Origin: Vitrella brassicaformis
Taxonomy: Eukaryota; Sar; Vitrellaceae
DNA: 51,792 nt
Assembly: GCA_001179505.1 (NCBI GenBank)
Contig: CDMY01000509.1
Location: 1-51,792, forward strand
Reading direction: 5' to 3'
This document shows, piece by piece, positions 1 to 10,419 of this stretch. The number at the start of each line of letters is the position of its first letter. The stretch's first letter is position 1. Below the pieces are notes generated by a model that saw nothing but the letters and a program-made list of their open reading frames with translations, had not been told where the DNA came from and searched no databases. Both the position numbers and the translations under genes were made by a program.

Positions 1-2
1 AG

Positions 3-725
3 CCGCTCGGAGGTCGTGGGGCGATGAATGTTCATGTCACTCGATTGGCGCCTGCCTTTCGCAGTCGTTGGTTGATTGAGATGAAGGATCGCCCAGGTCG
101 CTTTAGAACAGAGACAGTGACCGACAAGCCTGAGCCACGAACAAACATCGTTGCTGAGGATGAGGAATCTGAACCTTGGGAGGTGCAGTACATACTTGAT
201 GTGCGAAAGCGCGGAAAGGAGCCCACCGCCAAGTTCGATTTCCTCGTGAAGTGGAATCTGTTGCCTGAAAGCCAAGCAGAATGGATTCCAGAGGAACAAC
301 TCGATTGTCCACACTTGGTCAATGAGTTGATAATGAAGAAGCGTACGATTGATGCCAACAGGGCGTCAAAGAAGTATGAAAAAGCGAAGAGAGCTGGTGT
401 GCAGCCGAAGGATCATATGGATTGGGTGCCTGACTCAGTTCCATTGCGTGAAACGGTGACGGGCCAAAAGCAAGACAGTGTGCCTGCCTGGCCTGACATG
501 AAAGAGGGTCAAGTCCTTCATCTGTATTACCTGCTAAGCAAAGGACTTCGTTACTGGGTGTCAATTGAGAAGAAGACACCTAAGAAGATAGAAGTGCTCT
601 TCTTGCCGAAGAGCTCGAAAGTGGAAGTGGCTGATGATGTCTACCAGAGCCCTGTGAATAAAATAGTCGAGTTCTCACGAAAGGAACTTCTACTCGTGGG
701 ACCTCGTGCCATCTACCATTCGTAA
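3..725 (+). CDS. Chromodomain protein, probable C-terminal end of a chromovirus-type retrotransposon polyprotein (5' partial)
   Basis: The reading frame is open from the left edge, so the ATG at 24 is probably internal. Just after it, the motif VHVTRLAPAF resembles the short C-terminal integrase module (GPY/F type, 'VHVSRLKP') of Ty3/gypsy polyproteins. About 30 residues later comes a clear chromodomain core: WEVQYILDVRKRG, then FLVKW, then AEWIPEEQL, matching the family pattern Y-x-V-E-x-I ... Y-L-V-K-W ... W-E-P-E-x-N-L with aromatic-cage positions W, W and W. Chromovirus integrases use such a domain to bind methylated histone tails and steer insertion. A further 120 residues, rich in K and E, with no recognised domain end at a TAA at 723-725. 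Without the upstream sequence it could instead be a domesticated host gene. No LTR was recognised downstream. Confidence 0.6.
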   Translation, partial: PLGGRGAMNVHVTRLAPAFRSRWLIEMKDRPGRFRTETVTDKPEPRTNIVAEDEESEPWEVQYILDVRKRGKEPTAKFDFLVKWNLLPESQAEWIPEEQLDCPHLVNELIMKKRTIDANRASKKYEKAKRAGVQPKDHMDWVPDSVPLRETVTGQKQDSVPAWPDMKEGQVLHLYYLLSKGLRYWVSIEKKTPKKIEVLFLPKSSKVEVADDVYQSPVNKIVEFSRKELLLVGPRAIYHS

Positions 726-1608
726 GCCAAAGTCGAATCGTCAGCCGCGCAGACGGACTGGATAAGTTCGTTGGCAGCGGGGACGTGCCAGCTTATTGAG
801 GGGCGAGCTGTGGCGACGCTTGTGGCCTGTATGATCACAGACCACTAGGCCGCTCACAGAATGCCTGACAGCAGCAGAGACACATTTAGAGAGACGTATC
901 AGATTGGTCTGTATGCGTGCCCTCACTGTGTGTCGGGACGTTGATGTGTATGTATGTGTCGGACACATGCATGCTGATTGATGAATGGTTCGTCGTTTGT
1001 GATGGACAAGTTGATGGTTGCGCATGAAGCAGTCATCGATTGATCGATCCGTTCATTGCAAGTTCGCATTGCATACACACACGCGTCTACGCTTGTGTGT
1101 GTGTCTGTTGGTTACTCATCCGCTACTCAGTGACAAGAAGCTATGCATGGAGCGCTACAAGTTGCTCTATTGCTGGTGCTTAGCTGGCTGGCTGGAAGAA
1201 AAATCGCCAGCATCGATCGATGTGGTTAGTGGTGAGCTCTCTTTGTGACCCACCCACCCACACGAAGACGAAAATCAACATGTAACTGCGATGACGGCAT
1301 TCAAACGCCGATTCAAAGCACAGACAGCTGAGGCTGGTCGCCTCGCATGCGTACGTATATGTATGTATGTACGTATATGTATGCAGACGTATGCAAGTGT
1401 GCAAATAGGTATGCAAGTATGTATGTGGCGACATGCATTCATGCATCCCTCTTCCCGCGTGTGTACGCATACCATGACTAGGTCCTTGCCTGGGGGATGG
1501 TGTGTTGATGAGCTTAGTGAGTCGATGAAGAGAACTAGTAGCTGAGGGGAAAGCCGTCGAAGTCGTCACTGAATAGAGACGCAACGATGAATGATAGATC
1601 AGTGATCG
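726..1608. other. Intergenic, no gene recognised
   Basis: No convincing coding sequence on either strand. The stretch holds TG-rich simple sequence and a TATG/TACG-rich microsatellite at about 1355-1425. If the chromodomain ORF is a retroelement, its 3' untranslated region or LTR would lie here, but I could not pair it with a second copy. Confidence 0.5.
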
Positions 1609-3669
1609 TCAATCTGTCGTGCATGCAAGGATTGCCCTACGTGGGGTTGCACCGCGTCCGCGTCCGCCATCGTAAGGTCGGCTGCATGAGTAGCCGCGGG
1701 CTCGGAAGCCGCCGCGGCCGCGGAACGGGCCTGGCGGGAAGTGGCTGGGCATGGGGGGAGGCAGCACCGTCTGGAGCGAGTGTGGGGCGGTCTCGCGCTG
1801 CGCCTGTTTGGTGTCGGTGGTCTTGTTGCCGCCGTCCTTGCAATCCTTGCCCTCGCCCTTGCCCTTGTTAGCACCCGACTCTAACAGTCATACGGCAAAG
1901 CACGAGAAGAATGATTCATGCATACACGGATGTGTGTGTGTGAGTGCCTTACCGAGCTTCTCGATGGTCGATTTCATGAGGTTGACCATCCGCTTTTTAA
2001 TGTTGTTGTTAAACAGACCTTTCTGCATGCCCACGCTGATGCTGCTGAGCACGTGCAGGAAGCGCCGGGCGTGTTTCTCTTCGAAGGCGACGCGAATGGG
2101 ATCGGTCGGCTTGCGCAGCAGCAGCTCGCCGTAGCTGTTGATGCTCTTGTGGGCGTCAAGGGTGATGCTGTAGACGTGGCTGCCGAGGATGCTTGTAAGG
2201 TCGCCCATATGCTCGACTGGCATGTTGGCTGACTCTAAAACAGACACACACAGTGAGTGTGTCTGTTTCATGCTCCTTGTGTGAGTGGTGGAGCCTCGTT
2301 CGTGTTGTTCCCCTGCTCATCTAACTCATTGACCATTCTGAACCAACAGCCAGGCTGCCCAATGTGGATGGCCTTTTGCACTGCAAACACATACAGACCA
2401 AAGAGGAATGACTTGATGTACATCCATCCATGCAGATGTGCGTGGGTGGGTGGGATGCTTACGATCTGGGTGCTTAATAAGGATGGACTTGAACTCCTTC
2501 TCGATCCACTCGTTGGGCAGTGGCGTGAAGGCGGCAAACCTGTTGCTCCTCTGCTTGGATGGGATGAGCCCCGGGTAGCGGCTGCTCACCTGAGCGAGGT
2601 ACTCGCTCGCCAGCGTCAGCTGCGTCTTGCTCGTGATGTGGTGTTGGCTCTTGAAGAGCGAGACTGCACACACACGCGCAAGCAGACGGACACGACAATG
2701 ATGACAGTGTGCGTATGCGCGTGCTGTGTATTGGTGCGTACTGGAGTCCTTGATGGTGCGATGGTAGGCCGCACTGAGAGGGTCCCAGTCGGCGTGGAAA
2801 ATCTCATTCTTGAAGTCCACCACGAATGCGTCGCTGTGGAAGACGAGCTGTTCTCCGGTTGACAAACCTGACCAACACACACAGCAGCCATCACAGTGTG
2901 CGTGTGGCGGTGATGCTGCTGGTGGTGTATGTATGTGTGCGCGTTGTACCTCAGTCCGTCTTGAGGTACGCTGCCGATCGGCAGAGCCCTAAGGGTGAGC
3001 ATGAAAGCCCATCCCACACGAGCACGTGATAGGCCGGATAAGCTTGATTCGCCCTGAGCTGGCTGGCGCCGGCCATCTGGTAGTGATATCTCTTGTAGCT
3101 CTTGAACTTGTTGTCGAGCAGGACCGCAAACCAGCGGCAGAAGGCCTCCTTTCCTTCCCACTGCTCGTGGCCCTTGAGTCGCTCGTCAAGGATCACCACG
3201 TTGCGCGCGTAGTTGCCCTTGATGGGTTGCTCGACGCCCCACTGGTAGGCACCGATCCACAAGCGGTTGAAGGTGCGCTCGTCGAAGACAGTGGCTGAAT
3301 GGCTGCGGATGGCGTGGTAAGCCGCGGCCGTCTGTTTCTCAATGTTGAGCTTGTAGACCTCTACAAACTCTTGGATGCGAGAAGCCGATGGGTTGACCGT
3401 CTCCATGAAATCCACGAACTTCACGTATACCTCTGACGAACACACAACACAGGCAGAGAATGAGTTGTGTGGTGTTGATCTGTGTGCCGTGATGCGTCGC
3501 ATACCAGCGGCGGGCATGGCGCCTTCCATGAGCGTCTCGAGGTTGCTCTTGTCTTGAGCACTCGATGACGCCGATGCGAGTGCAGTTTCTGATGCACACA
3601 CAGCATCAGAATGAGAGAGAGATGTGTGAATGTCTTCGCGTGTGTGCGAGGATGCTCACCGATCTGCAT
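1609..3669 (-). CDS. Hypothetical protein, 8 exons, RG-rich C-terminus, one in-frame TGA
   Basis: Family not recognised. Exons on the minus strand are 3660-3669, 3505-3588, 2950-3432, 2742-2867, 2463-2663, 2334-2380, 1953-2232 and 1609-1880. All phases close, giving about 500 codons from ATG 3667-3669 to TGA 1609-1611. The middle is a soluble, charged, probably helical protein with conserved-looking blocks such as RLWIGAYQWGV and FCRWFAVLLDNKFKSYKRYH. The tail, around residues 440-500, is rich in Lys, Pro, Arg and Gly (GPFRGRGGFRARGY, GGRGRG), like RGG-type RNA-binding tails; an RNA-related role is only inferred. Exon 3 has an in-frame TGA at 2951-2953, one base before a good donor (G|GTACAA). 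Exon 7 needs an acceptor ending AGAG. If the TGA is a true stop, the product is a protein of about 190 residues and the rest is decaying. Confidence 0.6.
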
Positions 3670-4767
3670 GCCGCTTGGTGAGTTGCCGTCTTCCGACGCA
3701 CCTGCTACAGCCGCAGCGCTTTAAATGTTGCCGCCCGGGGGCGAGTCAGCAGGACGGCAGTCGACGGGCGCACGCAAGAAGCACGGCGACAATAGGCTAC
3801 CTCAGACACAGAGACCATCTAAATGACAAGACATGACAGACCGCCTCCGCCCACACCACACAGAGCACATCATGATCACGGTGCCAGTGCAACAAGCGAA
3901 CCATGCAATGAAGCAGATGCCCTCCCATCCCTACGCAAGCATCATTGCAGCTTCACCATGGCAACACCAGCGGTTCAGCACACTCTGACGAACGGGGACG
4001 GGGGGGAAGCCGCATGTCCCAGGCAGGAGGAAGTGCAGTTCTCGTCACGTCGGTCCGCTGAGACGGCGTCGTCAAGCAGATCTTCACGATGAAGACCCAA
4101 TTGAGGCTCGGGCGGATGTGAGAGAGCGTGCCGGAAGGGCGAGAAGGACGTCAGAGGAAGAGCCAATAAGGCTGAGCGATATGATGAGCTGCGGCGGGCA
4201 CCATCACGAGGAAAGGTCGGAGACGCCAACCACAGCCAAATGGGCACGGACGAGGACCGGACGAGGACCAACATGATCCTCAGAAGGAGGGGAAGCCGAT
4301 GGCATCCTCAGCCAAAAGAAAACAAGGCTGAGGATGCCTCGAGATCTGCCTTGGGATCTGCGAGCTCAGATGTGGAAGGTGCTTGACACGAGACGGGAGG
4401 AGCTTTCACACATCCGTTTCGCGCACAGGCTTTCGGGCCACATTGGGAAACCGCTCTCTCTTTCCCAAGCAGTTGTGACTCCCAATTCTGGCTGTCATTC
4501 TCATATACCTGCAACCGTTGTCGACAGCGATTTTCTGACCATCATAGGGTGGCACGTGCGTGTCGAGTGGGTGGGTGGGTGGGATGGGGAGACAGGCCGT
4601 GTGCATGCTTCTATGCATGAGCATGCTGCTAGTTTAGTGCGTGACCTGGACAGGATCCCCTCGGGGTTACAGACACGAGTCTCGTTAAACACAATAACCA
4701 ACCAACCAACCAACCAATTCGGCTCCCGTGGCACCCAGCGAAGAGAAGACGCGTGCTGTGAGGAAAG
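3670..4767. other. Unassigned region upstream of secreted paralog 1
   Basis: Several open frames overlap at 3820-4290 on both strands; one plus-strand frame (about 4045-4275) encodes a charged stretch rich in Arg and Glu, but no start, splice structure or domain supports a gene. Bases 4400-4767 resemble the sequence upstream of paralog 3 (8277-8410): both contain CACATCCGTTTCGCGCA and a CCAATTCGGCTC block, so this is the duplicated 5' flank. Confidence 0.4.
4743..4758 (+). promoter_or_regulatory. Conserved upstream element, paralog 1
   Basis: GAGAAGACGCGTGCTG lies 25 bp before the ATG. The same core (GAG[A/G]AGACGCGTG) is upstream of all three tandem paralogs although the surrounding flanks have diverged, so it may be a transcription or 5'UTR element. 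Function is inferred only from conservation. Confidence 0.35.
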
Positions 4768-5704
4768 ATGGTGCCATCTGTGTGCAATGTGTTGAGCCTC
4801 CTGGCGTCTGTCCTCGTGCTGCTGCCGTCTGCTGTGCTGGCGCAGTCTTCACCTTCAAGAGTTGCCCGGATATCGCCCGCATCCATCGTGAGACCTCGTG
4901 TCTGATGTGCATACTGATTGATGCTCATGTGCGCTGTGTGTGGTTACTGATGCAGCCCGTTGTTCCAGGAGCGCCAGACTCGCTGCCGTATCTGTACGTC
5001 CTCGGCGTTGTGGAGCAGGGCAGGACCTCCTTGTCTGTGCAGGTCCGCCTTTCACAACAAACAGATGGCACGACTCATGGATGGAATGGATGGATCTGAA
5101 CTATCCAATGCAGAACTTCGGTCCTGGCAGTGTTTCTCTGACGACCGTCGATGAGAACAACGACATTGTCTCATCCGCTGCCATACAACATGACGACCTG
5201 CTCTCCAGAGAGATGCTTTTCGGCGCGAGCAATGAGCTGACATTCATCTTTGAGGCGGCGAATGGCACAGAGGTCTTCCGCCAGACAGTCAGCAATGACT
5301 ACGACTTCACCATCGACTTCCAGAGGTTGAACGTCTCCATGATGAAGAGCCGAGGCCCTCTCCCAAACAGCAACGCCATGCTGGTGACTTTCGGCAACCC
5401 CCTGCCCTTCGACCTTGTGGCGACCATGGAGCACCAGGGCGACCCAGTGGATGGCTCTGGGACGGTGATTCAGCCGAGCGCCTCCCTCACATCGGGCTGG
5501 CTGCAGCAGACCTACCTGCAGCGGCTGAGTGAGGGGGATGACTTCTATGTGTCAATGGTGCCAAAGGACGAGAGCGACGGAACGGGCGTTGTGAGCTTTA
5601 TGGCTATCACGAATTGGCGGCCCTTTGCAAGCGCACAGAGGGCCAGGAGATTGAGAAGGGAGGGAAAGGCGGCCGTCGAGTGGGCCGTTGGAATGGGCGC
5701 CTGA
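4768..5704 (+). CDS. Secreted protein of unknown family, tandem paralog 1
   Basis: Three exons: 4768-4887, 4956-5042, 5114-5704; 265 residues. The protein opens with a strong signal peptide (MVPSVC then a run of Leu/Val/Ala ending PSAVLAQ) and has no second membrane segment, so it is probably secreted. The mature part begins with a short exon (PVVPGAPDSLPYLYVLG), then alternating hydrophobic strands (GPGSVSLTTVDE, LTFIFEAANGTEVF, MLVTFGNPLPFDLVATMEH, GDDFYVSMVPKDE) that suggest a beta-sandwich. A basic stretch (RARRLRREGK) precedes the C-terminus. N-glycosylation sequons are present (NGT, NVS). No enzymatic motif or known family is evident. Paralogs at 6818 and 8411 share both intron positions and phase 0, so the group arose by tandem duplication. 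Confidence 0.8.
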
Positions 5705-5839
5705 GCACACAGCCCTTCCTGTGTGTCTTTTTGCTTGTCGTCATTCTTTTTCTGTCTGTGCCACGGGAAGTGAGACGAGATCAGCGTGGTTTGTGCCTCT
5801 CTTTGTCTTGTTGCGTCAGTCCGTGATGCGCTGCTGGGC

Positions 5840-6149
5840 TCGGTTTGTGTGTCTGTCGATTGATAGATTGCAGTGTGTGTGCGACATCCATCGCATCTGT
5901 GTCTGTGTCCGGATGACTGCACCCATGTCCCAAGTCAGCCGTTCGATAAGTGTGTGTTTGGTTGGCGTTCTCTCTTGTCTGCTGTTTGTTTGTTTAATGA
6001 GATGGACGCGATGGCTGTGGCTTTGTGGTTGATATGTCTTTTTACTCCCGTTGTCAGTTTTATTCGTTTTATCGGCACCTGTCCTCAGTTGGTGTGTAGA
6101 GAAAGGCCTTACTTCTGTGGCCATCCGTGTGCATGACGTGTCGGTCAAT
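5840..6149. repeat. Duplicated non-coding module, copy a
   Basis: Non-coding segment downstream of paralog 1. It shares ordered blocks with four other copies: GTGTCTGTCGAT near the start, TGTCTGCTGTTTGTTTG, GAGATGGACGCG, TTTTATCGGCACCTGTCCTC, and a closing CATCCGTGTGCATGACGTGT. It is closest to the copy at 9495-9829. The rest of the 5705-6817 gap holds simple repeats (TG, GGTGGGT) and the diverged 5' flank of paralog 2. Confidence 0.7.
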
Positions 6150-6743
6150 ATGTATGTGTGTGTGTGTGTGTCTGTGTGTGCGTCCCTGAATGGGTAGGTG
6201 GGTGGGTGGGTGAGCGATAGACGAACGCACGAACGATGACACTGAGGCATTCACTCGTTAAATGACTGTGGCTGACTGATCCATGCGATGCGTACCACCC
6301 ATGTTTTCATCTCTCTCACACACACAACACACTTCCCTCCCCTCATTATGCATGTGTGTGTGTGGATGAGTGTCTGCCGCGCACACGCCAACACACGAAA
6401 TTTGCAAGCCCCACGCACCGTCGGGGCACAATCACTGACTCACACCGACAGCAGCACCCAGCACCCACCCACCTGCAATGGGAAAAAGCCGGCACCCTCC
6501 TGGATCGCCAGGCAATGAATGCGAGCTTAGAGTGCGAAAGGGAGGCCGGGAAGACACACAAAATGGACAGATCAGCTGCAGGGAGGCTCACAGGAGGGCC
6601 ACACATGCAGCCATGATGCGTTCTCTTCGTCTCTCTCTCTTCCCACCGCAGCTCGCGGGAGGAGAAGAGGGTCTCCTCTCCGGGCTCTCTCTCCGCCCGT
6701 GTCGCCGACGTCAGTTGAAGCCAGCGTGCCCGCCGAGCCAAAA

Positions 6744-6757
6744 GAGAAGACGCGTGT
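6744..6757 (+). promoter_or_regulatory. Conserved upstream element, paralog 2
   Basis: GAGAAGACGCGTGT lies 74 bp before the chosen ATG. It is the same core as upstream of paralogs 1 and 3, in a flank that otherwise shows little similarity to theirs. Confidence 0.35.
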
Positions 6758-6817
6758 TCTCAACAAGTCAGAGAAACGACGTCGCCTGTGACTGAGTCTG
6801 CAGTCATGTCAGGAAAG

Positions 6818-7721
6818 ATGGTGTCACTGTGCATTGTGTTGAGCCTCCTGGCTGCTGTCCCTGCCCATTCCTGGATATCGGGCGCCCTCCTCTTGGTAAG
6901 GACCATGGAGGAAGGATCATCATTATGTGTCCTTCATCTTGCTCATCTTTGTCTGATGTGCACGTTGATGCAGCCTGTTTCGGCAGGGACGGCAGACTCG
7001 CCGCCGTATCTCATTGTGCTCGGTGTTATGAACGGGGAAAGCAAGAGCGTTTCGCTGTCTGTGCAGGTAAGTACAACAGACAGATGGCGCACCACACGTA
7101 TGGATCATGCATGGGTGTGATCTGGGGTGTGCCATTCAGAATTTCGGTCCTGGCAGCGTCACCCTGACGACCGTCGATGAGAGCAACGACGTCATCTCAT
7201 ACACGGCCATAGAACAAGATGACTCTTTCATCAGAACGACGCCTTTCGGCGTGAGCAGTGAGCCGACCTTCATCTTTGAAGCGGCGAATGGCACAGAGGT
7301 GTTCCGGCAGACAGTCAAGAACGATCTGAAGTACACTCCCATCGCCCCGAACCAGGGCGCAAGCCTCCTTAGCCTCAAGCTCACGATGAACGACTTCATG
7401 GTGATCACTTTCGGCAACCCAATGCCCTTCGACCTTCTGGCGACCATGGAGCACCAGGGCGACCCAGTGGATGGCTCTGGGACGGTGATTCAGCCGACTG
7501 CCTCTTCCACATCAGGCTGGCTGCAGCAGACCTACCTGCAGCGACTGAGTGAGGGGGATGATTTCTATGTGTCTATGGTGCCAAAGGACGAGAGCGATGG
7601 GACGGGCGTCGTGGTCTTTGCGGCCGTCAAGAACTGGCGCCCATTCGCAAATGCACCGAGAAGGACATTGAGAAGCGAGGGAAATGCAGCTAGCCAGGGA
7701 GGTTTTGAAATGGGCGCCTAA
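6818..7721 (+). CDS. Secreted protein of unknown family, tandem paralog 2
   Basis: Three exons: 6818-6895, 6974-7066, 7140-7721; 250 residues. The start at 6818 is chosen because it aligns with the starts of paralogs 1 and 3 (MVS...VLSLLAAV); an in-frame ATG at 6806 would add only MSGK. The signal peptide is shorter than in the other copies and the linker after it differs, so exon 1 has evolved fastest. Exon 3 is well conserved with paralog 1, including the blocks FGPGSVTLTTVDE, GNPMPFDLLATMEHQG and SGWLQQTYLQRLSEGDDF. Introns match paralog 1 in position and phase. The C-terminus ends in MGA like paralog 1. Function unknown. Confidence 0.8.
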
Positions 7722-7850
7722 GCAGACACACCTCTTCCTCTCTCTCTATCTCTTTCCCCTTGTTTCACTTATTGCTCTGCACTGAGGCTCGCACGGGAAG
7801 CGAGGCGCAATCGGCGTCTCAAGCGCCCGTTCTCGTCGTGTTGCGTAGGT

Positions 7851-8205
7851 CGGTGGGCGAGTGTAGGCTCTGTGTTTTTTGTGTCTATCTGTAGACAGTG
7901 CAAGTGTCAGCAGCCGAGAAGGGACGGAGCAACAATGCCGTGAATGTTTGGCTGGTGTCTTTCGTTGCGTGCTGTGCTCTTGGTTTGCTTGTCTGCTGAG
8001 ATGGATGCGATGCGGTCAGTGGCCGCCGTTTTTTAGCTTTCTTCTTGACATTGATGTGTTTGTGTCCTATGTCGGTCTTGGGAGGGAGGCCTTGGTTGTG
8101 AGGCCCTGACATATGTGTCGCTCTGTATGACCGTTCCATGACATTGCCTTAACGGCGGCAGTCGTGCAAGAAATGTTGTGTGCACAATCAGTGTTAATCG
8201 CTTTG
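7851..8205. repeat. Duplicated non-coding module, copy d
   Basis: Follows paralog 2. It is nearly identical over about 300 bp to copy e at 10420-10770, with shared blocks GGCTGGTGTCTTTCGTTGCG, GGGAGGGAGGCCTTGGTTGT, ACGGCGGCAGTCGTGCAAG and GTGTTAATCGCTTTGCG, and more distantly related to copies a, b and c. No coding potential is apparent. Confidence 0.75.
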
Positions 8206-8376
8206 CGTCATTTCTCTCTCTGACAGCACACGTCTTCTCAGGACGGCAGACAAAACCGGGGAGATACGGGAGCTTGCTACACATCCGTTTCGCGCAGGCT
8301 TATGACGTTCCGTGAAACTGCTCCCTCTTTCCCAAAGGACTCCCAATTCGGCTCTCGTCTCGTGGTAGCCAGCGAA

Positions 8377-8390
8377 GAGGAGACGCGTGC
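8377..8390 (+). promoter_or_regulatory. Conserved upstream element, paralog 3
   Basis: GAGGAGACGCGTGC lies 34 bp before the ATG of paralog 3; it differs by one base from the element upstream of paralogs 1 and 2. Confidence 0.35.
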
Positions 8391-8410
8391 TGTGGCTGCT
8401 GTCAGGAAGG

Positions 8411-9350
8411 ATGGTGTCATCTGTGTGCGTTGTGTTGAGTCTCCTGGCTGCTGTCCTAATGCTGCTGCCGTCTGCTGTGCTGGCCCAGTCTTCATTTGGG
8501 AGAGTTGCCCGGATATCGCCGGCATCCAGTGTGAGACCACGTGTCTGATATGCATGCTGATTGATGCGATGCTCATGTGTGCTGTCCATCGATGCAGCCC
8601 GTTGTGCCAGGGTCGCCAGACTCGCTGCCGTATCTGTACGTCACCGGCGTTGTGGAGCAGGGCAGGACCTCCCTGTCTGTGCAGGTCCGCCTTTCACAAC
8701 AAACTGATGGCACGACTCATGGATGGAATGGATGGATCTGAACTATCCAAATATGCAGAATTTCGGTCCTGGCAGCGTCGCCCTGACGACCGTCGATGAG
8801 AACAACGACATTGCCTTATCCGCTGCCATACAACACGACGACCTGCTCTCCAGACAGATGCTTTTCGGCGCGAGCAATGAGCTGACCTTCATCTTCAAAG
8901 CGGCGAACGGCACAAGAGGTCTTCCGCCAGACAGTCAGCAATGACTACGACTTCACCTTCGACTTCCAGAGCTTGAACGTCTCTATGATGAAGAGCCGGG
9001 GCCCTCTCCCAAACAGCAACGCCATGCTGCTAACTTTCGGCAACCCCCTGGCCTTCGACCTTCTGTTGACAATGGAGCACCAGGGCGAGCCAGTGGATGG
9101 CTCTGGGACGGTCATTCGGCCGAGGGCCTCAATCACATCGGGCTGGCTGCAGCTGAACTTCATGCAGCGGCTGGCTGAGGGCGATGACTTCTATGCGTCA
9201 ATGGTGCCAAAGGACCGGAGCGACGGGGCGGGCGTCGTGTGTTTTATGGCTATCACGAATTGGCGGCCGTTCGCGAGCACAAAGAGGGCCAGGAGATTGA
9301 GAAGCAATGAAAATGCTGCCGTCGAGTGGGCCGTTGGAAAGGGCGCCTGA
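8411..9350 (+). pseudogene. Secreted protein of unknown family, tandem paralog 3, single-base frameshift
   Basis: Exons 8411-8530, 8598-8684 and 8759-9350 match paralog 1 in position, phase and length, except that exon 3 is one base longer (592 against 591). The extra A lies in the run CACAAGAGG near 8911-8920, where paralog 1 has CACAGAGG. The shifted frame runs on only to about 8944, near residue 131, while the frame after the insertion stays open with full similarity to paralog 1 up to TGA 9348-9350. The signal peptide is intact (MVSSVCVVLSLL...AVLAQ). Because the remaining exon 3 is otherwise undamaged, this is either a very recent pseudogene or an assembly error. Confidence 0.7.
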
Positions 9351-9494
9351 GCACACAGCCCTTCCTATCCATCTCTGGTAACTTGTCGTCATTCTTTTTC
9401 TGTCGGTGCCACGGGAAGTGAGACAGACGGGATCAATAAGCGTCTTCCGTGCCTCTTTTTGTGGTTCTGCGTCCGTGATGCGCTCCTGGGCTCG

Positions 9495-9829
9495 GTTTCT
9501 GTGTCTGTCGATCGATAGATAGCAGAGTGTGTGCGGCATCGCATCTGTGTGGATTCGCCCACACATGAATGCCCTCATGTCACCGGTCAGCCGAGAAGGC
9601 AACACAGCAACCATGTGTGTGAGTTTGGCTGGTGTTTCCTCCTGTCTGCTGTTTGTTTGTTGAGATGGACGCGGTCAGTGACTGCCCTCGATTGGCTGTG
9701 GCTTTGTTGTCGATACGTCTTTTTCCTCTGTTGTCAGATATATCGGTTTTATCGGCACCTGTCCTCATTGTTCTATGTGGGAAGGCCTTGCTTGTGAGGC
9801 CATCCGTGTGTATGACGTGTCGGTCAATC
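9495..9829. repeat. Duplicated non-coding module, copy b
   Basis: Downstream flank of paralog 3. Matches copy a (5840-6149), including ATCGGCACCTGTCCTCA and ATGACGTGTCGGTCAAT. Together with the matching text immediately after the stop codons of paralogs 1 and 3 (GAGCACACAGCCCTTCCT), it shows that gene and 3' flank were duplicated as one unit. Confidence 0.7.
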
Positions 9830-10013
9830 TCTCTCTCTCTCTCTCTGTGTGTGTGTCGGTGAAGGGATGGATGGATGGATTGCTGGTGGATGAGCGCAGG
9901 CAGGCAGAAAAATGGGCAGACGCTCGTAGTGGGTGTAGTTTCCTTAGAGTAGGACACATGCATTGACGTGCGTCTTTCGCGGACACTCTGGACAGCGTAG
10001 GTCGGTGTTGCGT

Positions 10014-10313
10014 AGGTCGGTGTGCGAGTGTAGGCTTGGTTGGTTGTTGTGTCGACAGCTAGCAGAGTGCATGTGTCAGCACCGGGGAGGAGTCGCAACC
10101 ATGAATTAATGAATGTTTGGTTGGTGTCTTCCCCTGTCTGCTGTTTGTTTGTTTGTTGAGATGGACGCGGTCCCTATTGGCTGTGCCTTTGTTGTCGATA
10201 CGTCTTTTTGTCCTCTCTCTGGATCTCATCCGTTTCATTGGTGTCGTCATTGCTGCGTGGAAGAAGGCCTTACTTGTGGGGCTATCCGTGTGCATGACGT
10301 GTTGGTCAATCTG
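10014..10313. repeat. Duplicated non-coding module, copy c (no gene attached)
   Basis: Same module as copies a and b (CTGTCTGCTGTTTGTTTG, GAGATGGACGCGGTC, TTGTTGTCGATACGTCTTTT, CATGACGTGTTGGTCAAT). No secreted-paralog exon precedes it, so the coding part was lost or never copied here. Confidence 0.65.
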
Positions 10314-10419
10314 TGTGTGTCGGGTTGGTCGGTGGATGGATGGATGGGTGGGTGGGCGGGGTTGATCACGATCTGCGTTCGCTCGGTAAATGAGTGGTCC
10401 ATTGGTAGGTGGTGGGCGG

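Noticed and set aside
1180-1584. Long minus-strand ORF rich in His, Thr and Tyr
   Set aside because: It is translation of a TATG/TACG microsatellite; composition is repetitive and no splice or domain evidence supports it.
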